A stretch of 8,489 bases of DNA from Methanobrevibacter sp. (GTDB taxonomy: Archaea; Methanobacteriota; Methanobacteria; Methanobacteriales; Methanobacteriaceae), in the NCBI GenBank assembly GCA_009777005.1, contig WRMT01000123.1, positions 1-8,489 on the forward strand, in the 5' to 3' direction. Positions 6,316 through 8,489 of the stretch are shown here, piece by piece. Under the pieces are notes generated by a model. That model saw nothing but the letters and a program-made list of their open reading frames with translations. It was not told the DNA's origin and searched no databases. A program made the translations under genes and the position numbers. Positions within the stretch are counted from its first letter, which is position 1; each line of letters opens with the position of its first letter.

Positions 6316-8289
6316 TTGGGATTTAAAAATATTAAAACTTTTAATAAAAAATTTAGCTTTCTTTTAGCTGTTATACAGATTTTTTTTAAGAGTAAATGTA
6401 ACTTTAAAACTTTTTTTTTGAATCTTCGAGGATATAAATCTATTAAAAAGAGTGGGATGTTTAATTCAAAATATTACTATGAAAAAAACCTTGATATTAA
6501 AAGAAAAGCTATTGATCCCATATTACATTATATTTTCCATGGATTTAAGGAAGGAAGAAACCCTAGCTCTATATTTGATGGAAATTATTACTTAAAAAAA
6601 TATCCTGAAGTTGAAAAAGCCAGTATAAATCCTTTAGTTCACTATTTATTATATGGGCAGTATGAAAACAGACAATATAAATCTATTAAATCTTATAAAT
6701 TTAAAAAAGAGTATAAAATAATATTGAAATCGAAAAAATTTGATTTTAGCTGGTATAGGAAAGAATACTCTGAAGTTGAAAAAATGGGTATTAATCCTAT
6801 AATGCATTATTTAGAATATGGGGCTAAAAAGAATTTTAATCCTTCTTTTGACTTTCAAACTAAATGGTATATTGAAAAATATCTTGATGTTTCAAATAGT
6901 ATGAATCCTTTTGTTCATTATCTTCTTTATGGGATTAACGAGGGTAAATTACCTAAACCATTAAATAAAAATGAAGTTAATGATAAATATGATGAAATAA
7001 TAAAGGTTAACGATTCATCAGTTGAACTATGTTCATTTAATAAAAATTCTCCTAAAATATCTATAATTATACTGACGAAAGATGGAATAAATCATTTGAA
7101 ACGACTATTTGTAGATTTTGAGTACAAACTTCAATATCCTAACTATGAAATAATTGTAGTGGACAATGGATCTAAAGATGAAACCATAGCTTTTTTAGAA
7201 AAACTTTCAAAAAAATTACCTATTAAGCTATTAAAATATGATGTTAACAAGTCTTTTTCAGAAGCTAATAATAATGCTACTCTTATTTCAACTGGTGATT
7301 ATTTTTTATTTTTAAACAATGACATGGAACCACTTTACGGTTGGTTAAACCATATGGTCCAATCAATTTTACTATCTACTGATATTGGGGCGGTTGGATC
7401 TAAGCTAATATTTTCTTATTCAAAAAATCAAGATACTCCATTTAAAACACAGCATGAAGGAATTGCATTTATGGAACTTAATGGGTATTTAGAAAAAAAT
7501 GATGGGTTTATAGTACCATATAATATTAAGGGAAATAGTCCTTTTAGAAAAGTTGAAGATGATTTAGAGATGGGAGCTGTTTTAGGTGCATGTTTTTTAA
7601 TTAAAAAGGAAGTTTTTAAAGAAGTTGGTGGCTTTGATGAATCCTTCTTTTATAATTATGAAGATATAGATTTATGTCTTAAATTACATCAAAAAGGATA
7701 TAAAATAGTTTATTCTCCTAAATCTGTTCTATTTCATTATTATGAAGCTACTAGAAAAGGAAATAATGAACATGCAATTAAAGATAAAATTGATTTGAAG
7801 AATAGAAAAATTTTATATTTTAAATGGAATAAACTTTTAAGAAAAATATTGTTAAAAGATAAACTTAATAATGACTTGATTTTCTCTAAAAGACCATTAA
7901 ATATAGGAATAATTAGTGAAAAAAAGGAAATTAGCTTTAAACATGAGACTATAAATGATTTTGGATGGGAAACAAAGTTTTTAAAAGATAGCTATTCTAT
8001 ACCTTCTACAGTTGATGTTATAATATCCAATTCAAGTACATATAATCCTAAAAATATTAAGTATAATAATAAATATTTGATTAAAATTGCTTTAATAGAT
8101 TTTAACTTAGAAGAATGGATATCAAACCAATATTTTAATTTTTATGATTTTGTAATTACTACTGATGAGAATATAAGAAATACTTTAATAAAGAATTATT
8201 CTAAAAATACAGTATTGATAAATGAAGATATTTGGCATTCTATTAAAAGTACTATTAAAGACCTTATTGATAGTGGCTATTTTAATTAA
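6316..8289 (+). CDS. Multidomain GT2 glycosyltransferase with four N-terminal HY-repeats and a GT-B-like half domain
   Basis: This 657-residue protein starts at TTG. Residues 49-83, 87-120, 142-176 and 179-213 are four copies of a roughly 35-residue repeat (Y-Y/W-Y...D/E-V...(D/N)P...HY...G) known from large multidomain glycosyltransferases; its function is unclear to me. The GT-A domain begins at PKISIIILTKDG (246-257), with VVDNGSKDET (281-290), the metal-site equivalent LNNDM (333-337), NYEDID with the catalytic-type Glu449/Asp450, and LFHYYEATRKG (472-482). This resembles rhamnosyltransferase-type GT2 enzymes. Residues 526-640 look like the N-terminal half of a GT-B glycosyltransferase (KIALIDFNLEEWISNQYFNFYDFVITT), but the nucleotide-binding second half is missing, so this part may be structural or truncated. 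It diverges from the glycosyltransferase at 3452-5398 and shares its N-terminal module. A cytosolic, membrane-peripheral role in surface-glycan synthesis is inferred. Confidence 0.85.
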   Translation: MGFKNIKTFNKKFSFLLAVIQIFFKSKCNFKTFFLNLRGYKSIKKSGMFNSKYYYEKNLDIKRKAIDPILHYIFHGFKEGRNPSSIFDGNYYLKKYPEVEKASINPLVHYLLYGQYENRQYKSIKSYKFKKEYKIILKSKKFDFSWYRKEYSEVEKMGINPIMHYLEYGAKKNFNPSFDFQTKWYIEKYLDVSNSMNPFVHYLLYGINEGKLPKPLNKNEVNDKYDEIIKVNDSSVELCSFNKNSPKISIIILTKDGINHLKRLFVDFEYKLQYPNYEIIVVDNGSKDETIAFLEKLSKKLPIKLLKYDVNKSFSEANNNATLISTGDYFLFLNNDMEPLYGWLNHMVQSILLSTDIGAVGSKLIFSYSKNQDTPFKTQHEGIAFMELNGYLEKNDGFIVPYNIKGNSPFRKVEDDLEMGAVLGACFLIKKEVFKEVGGFDESFFYNYEDIDLCLKLHQKGYKIVYSPKSVLFHYYEATRKGNNEHAIKDKIDLKNRKILYFKWNKLLRKILLKDKLNNDLIFSKRPLNIGIISEKKEISFKHETINDFGWETKFLKDSYSIPSTVDVIISNSSTYNPKNIKYNNKYLIKIALIDFNLEEWISNQYFNFYDFVITTDENIRNTLIKNYSKNTVLINEDIWHSIKSTIKDLIDSGYFN

Positions 8290-8316
8290 TAAAATATTTT
8301 TAATTAATAAAATATT
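8281..8316 (+). repeat. Perfect 18-bp tandem duplication across the stop codon
   Basis: The unit tttaattaataaaatatt occurs twice in a row, at 8281-8298 and 8299-8316. The first copy carries the last two sense codons (Phe-Asn) and the TAA stop; the second repeats them in frame just after the stop. The duplication leaves the protein unchanged. It could be recent slippage, or a UTR element. Confidence 0.85.
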
Positions 8317-8356
8317 TTGTGTAAATTGGATATATATGTTCTGATGGGAAAAATTC

Positions 8357-8476
8357 TAATTAATGCTTTGTTTAAATATCACTTTATTTCTAATAAATAT
8401 ATTAATAATAATTTTAATTTTAAAAATAAATATTAATAATTTTATTATAAGAAAAATATAAAATATTTTAAATTAA
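8357..8476 (+). repeat. Right arm of 120-bp inverted repeat (mate at 1-120)
   Basis: This aligns ungapped with the reverse complement of 1-120 at 110 of 120 positions. Weaker similarity continues to the left for about 20 bases, with a shared ATGG(G)AAAAA block near 8344. The internal palindrome arms are TTTCTAATAA (8387-8396) and TTATAAGAAA (8445-8454), the latter one base off a perfect match. It begins 67 bases after the glycosyltransferase stop codon, so the 3' end of that transcript probably includes it. I see no clear terminator elsewhere in 8290-8489. Confidence 0.85.
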
Positions 8477-8489
8477 AATTAAAAATGAA

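Noticed and set aside
1..8489. A defence, CRISPR, phage or toxin-antitoxin system.
   Set aside because: No spacer-repeat array, nuclease, helicase, integrase, capsid or toxin-like protein is seen. All four long genes fit surface-glycan synthesis.

Overview
The window is very AT-rich (about three quarters A+T or more by eye) and carries four long genes separated by wide, even more AT-rich spacers. The protein families, the A/T-ending codon use, the archaeal-type TATA candidates and the Shine-Dalgarno sites (AGGTGATG, GAGGAG, AGGTG, matching the methanogen 16S tail) suggest an AT-rich euryarchaeal methanogen. The order Methanobacteriales, and Methanobrevibacter in particular, is my best guess, inferred without any database search.

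Layout, left to right: (1) 1-416 is a non-coding spacer with one arm of a 120-bp inverted repeat (1-120) and a MITE-like element (208-356). (2) 417-1793, minus strand, is a UDP-N-acetyl-D-mannosamine dehydrogenase-type enzyme with an Asn-rich linker encoded by an AAT/ACT microsatellite. (3) 1794-2342 is a spacer with a second copy of the MITE-like element (2011-2161). (4) 2343-3413 and 3452-5398, minus strand, are a two-gene unit: a polysaccharide pyruvyl transferase-family protein preceded by a large glycosyltransferase that has an active-looking and a degenerate GT2 domain. (5) 5411-6315 is a long divergent intergenic region. (6) 6316-8289, plus strand, is a second large glycosyltransferase with a TTG start. 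It shares its N-terminal repeat module with the glycosyltransferase at 3452-5398. (7) 8290-8489 is a spacer with the second arm of the inverted repeat (8357-8476), 110/120 identical to the reverse complement of bases 1-120.

Taken together this is part of a surface-polysaccharide locus: one enzyme to make an activated uronic acid sugar, two multidomain glycosyltransferases to build chains, and one enzyme that could add pyruvate ketals. No UDP-GlcNAc 2-epimerase, flippase, polymerase or oligosaccharyltransferase is in view, so the pathway is incomplete here. I see no clear new defence or mobile system. The unusual content is in the repeats: an inverted repeat bounding the whole segment, two MITE-like copies bracketing the dehydrogenase gene, a microsatellite inside an enzyme, a tandem duplication across a stop codon, and an excess of the palindrome TAGCTA. 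I found no tRNA, rRNA or CRISPR array.
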